Shown: positions 5,210-6,715 of the stretch, piece by piece
Position numbering within the stretch: the first letter of the stretch is position 1
Layout of the letters: every line of letters begins with the position of its first letter
Assembly (NCBI GenBank): GCA_029069015.1
Contig: JAIEBL010000140.1
Location: forward strand, 1 to 6,715
Origin: Clostridiales bacterium
GTDB lineage: Bacteria; Bacillota; Clostridia; Christensenellales; Pumilibacteraceae
Direction of reading: 5' to 3'
DNA length: 6,715 bases
Translations under genes and position numbers: made by a program
Notes under the pieces: generated by a model
Database searches by the model: none
What the model was told of the DNA's origin: nothing
What the model saw: the letters and a program-made list of their open reading frames with translations, nothing else

Positions 5210-6715
5210 GATGGCATATTAAAAGAACCAAATTGCTGCTTGCATTGATCCCGATCATATCGATCGTGTTCTATTTGCTTACGGCAAACCACAATCTGTA
5301 CGCCGACCAAAGTTTCGCGGCGTTCGATATTTACTCGTCCATTTGCGACATCGCCGACAAAGAAGCGGGCAAGGATTCCCCCAAAGACTATTCCGCGGCT
5401 GAAAATTTCGCCATTGCCGCGGGTGTCTTTTTGCGCACCGACAAGGCGCAGTCCACCACGACGGGCACGATCACGGCAATGGGCTTTTACAAGCAGAACG
5501 TGGTCAACTTCCGCGCCATAGACGGCAGCCACCTGTTCGCCGAATCCGTTTCGCTTTCGGCGATTGCGTCGGTCGCCGAGCAAAAGTACTTCAAAGACGG
5601 CGCGATCCTCTACAAAAAGGGCTACACAAAAGGTAGCACCGTCACGGGTTGGCCGACCGACATTACCGAGCTTGACCCCGTCGTATACCGTAAACGGTAC
5701 GGCGTCGTGCCGCGCGACATCTGCAAATACAGCGTGACGAAGCAGTCCGTGCAATCGGGGCAACTTCTTTCGATGGGCGACGGTACATACACGTTCGAAT
5801 TGGTGCTCGATCCCGAGGAAGCGCAAAAGTACGGAAGATACGAAATGTCTACCTTTGCGGGCACGGCATCCTTCCCCGAATTTTTATCCTGCCGCATCGT
5901 CTATACGATCGATTCCGATTGGAAGATTTTGAAAATCGACGGCTACGACGTCTACAATATCGACATCATGGGCGGCATCAAAGCCACCAGCGTGCTCAAC
6001 GAAGTCTTCACCTATGAAGAGAACGGCATGCCCGAACGGGCGCAACCCTTTATCGACTACGTGCCCACGGGTATCGGGTCGGGCGTAGAAACCGAAAAAG
6101 GCCCTGCCGACTATTTGAGCGAAGCGTTCGGGCCCTACATTTCGGGTACAAAATCGCTGGCACTTACGGCGGATATCACCGTTTTCGCCGAAACGCTGCC
6201 CGTTACGGGACTGATCGATATTGCAAATGCCGACTACCGCTTTGCGGTGGGCGACCTCTTTGCCGTGTATCGGCGCGACAAGCTCTACCTTTCCGCAGGC
6301 GAAAACAAGCTCATGCTCGACACGGCGGCGCTGACTTCCCTGCTTGGCGGCGGCGGGAATCATTCGGCTTCGGGAGGTGAAAGTCCGCTTTCGGGCGATA
6401 TTTTGGGTGCGCTCTTTGCCGAACACGAAATCAAAATCACGGATGAAAGCGTTCATATCCTCATGCCGTTCAATCTGTTGGGCATCGGGTTCGACGTAGA
6501 CATGGGCTTAAAGCGGCACGCAGACGATACCGTCACCGCCGACACGATCGACGCCACGCTCACATTCGGGGGCGTGCAAGTGATCGTTGCCGCAAAAATT
6601 ACCGATTCGGTAAGTTTACCCGCATTTAAAGCGAACGAATACACATCTCTTTCCCCGCTCCTGCAAGCGGTCAGGAACACGACCGCAGTCCCCGCGCTCC
6701 GCATCGACGGTGAGC
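5206..6715 (+). CDS. Exported or membrane-anchored protein of unknown function, 3' end beyond window
   Basis: The frame is open for 503 codons to the window edge, so the protein is incomplete at its C-terminus. It starts with a basic stretch (MRWHIKRTK) and a hydrophobic core at residues ~9-27 (LLLALIPIISIVFYLL), followed by NLYADQ. This is a signal peptide with possible cleavage after Ala33, or an uncleaved anchor. There is no lipobox Cys. The rest alternates short beta strands and turns. One module at ~85-270 (GTITAMGFYKQNVVNFRAIDG, YTFELVLDPEEAQKYGRYEM, SCRIVYTIDSDWKILKIDGY) vaguely recalls the curved sheets of LolA/LppX-type lipoprotein carriers. A second begins near 316 (LALTADITV, LYLSAGENKLMLD), and a GGGG-containing linker lies at 380-397. 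That resemblance is only impressionistic. The start is ATG 5206, chosen because the promoter start near 5102 leaves no other ATG, GTG or TTG in frame. It is divergent from the ATPase operon. Antisense frames across this region are shadows. Confidence 0.85.
   Translation, partial: MRWHIKRTKLLLALIPIISIVFYLLTANHNLYADQSFAAFDIYSSICDIADKEAGKDSPKDYSAAENFAIAAGVFLRTDKAQSTTTGTITAMGFYKQNVVNFRAIDGSHLFAESVSLSAIASVAEQKYFKDGAILYKKGYTKGSTVTGWPTDITELDPVVYRKRYGVVPRDICKYSVTKQSVQSGQLLSMGDGTYTFELVLDPEEAQKYGRYEMSTFAGTASFPEFLSCRIVYTIDSDWKILKIDGYDVYNIDIMGGIKATSVLNEVFTYEENGMPERAQPFIDYVPTGIGSGVETEKGPADYLSEAFGPYISGTKSLALTADITVFAETLPVTGLIDIANADYRFAVGDLFAVYRRDKLYLSAGENKLMLDTAALTSLLGGGGNHSASGGESPLSGDILGALFAEHEIKITDESVHILMPFNLLGIGFDVDMGLKRHADDTVTADTIDATLTFGGVQVIVAAKITDSVSLPAFKANEYTSLSPLLQAVRNTTAVPALRIDGE

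Noticed and set aside
5095..5826. Minus-strand 243-residue frame opposite the exported protein
   Set aside because: Shadow; the plus frame has a near-consensus promoter, a signal sequence and 503 uninterrupted codons.
5884..6456. Minus-strand 190-residue frame opposite the exported protein
   Set aside because: Same reason: antisense to the long plus-strand frame, with no start signal.

Overview
The window looks like chromosomal DNA from a moderately GC-rich Gram-positive bacterium of the Clostridia/Firmicutes type, plausibly an uncultured gut lineage. This is an inference from Bacillus/Clostridium-style promoters (TTTACA-17-TATAAT; TTGACA-18-TATTAT with extended -10), GGAGG ribosome binding sites, a TTG start, and protein families common in gut Clostridia. 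There are no RNA genes, CRISPR arrays, insertion sequences or phage genes.

Layout. A three-gene cluster occupies the minus strand and reads leftwards: (1) a CtpE/Exp7-like P-type cation ATPase (4815-2068), (2) a 162-residue single-pass membrane protein of unknown function (2043-1555), and (3) a glycoside hydrolase family 2 (GH2) protein (1553-51). Gaps are 24 nt and 1 nt, and the ribosome binding site of the third gene lies inside the last codons of the second, so they are almost certainly one operon. About 390 bp of AT-richer DNA (4816-5205) separates this operon from a divergent plus-strand gene that starts at 5206 and runs off the right edge. That gene encodes a large exported or membrane-anchored protein that I do not recognise.

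Main points. The GH2 protein keeps the family fold, but most of the recognisable active-site motifs are altered, including the general acid/base glutamate (Asn at residue 377). Its frame is closed by an amber codon, yet family-like sequence resumes in the same frame immediately after it. It is either a decaying gene or a non-catalytic GH2 'pseudoenzyme'. The ATPase has all the catalytic motifs of a working pump plus an extra charged N-terminal segment of about 140 residues. Its best promoter places the transcription start on the A of the ATG, implying a leaderless message.

The divergent gene has a near-consensus promoter with a self-complementary -10 region, a 14-bp palindrome upstream, and a 27-codon upstream ORF that overlaps its start codon as ATGA. 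How the operon's pump, small membrane protein and degenerate GH2 protein might cooperate cannot be read from the sequence. I do not see a clear new defence or mobile system here.
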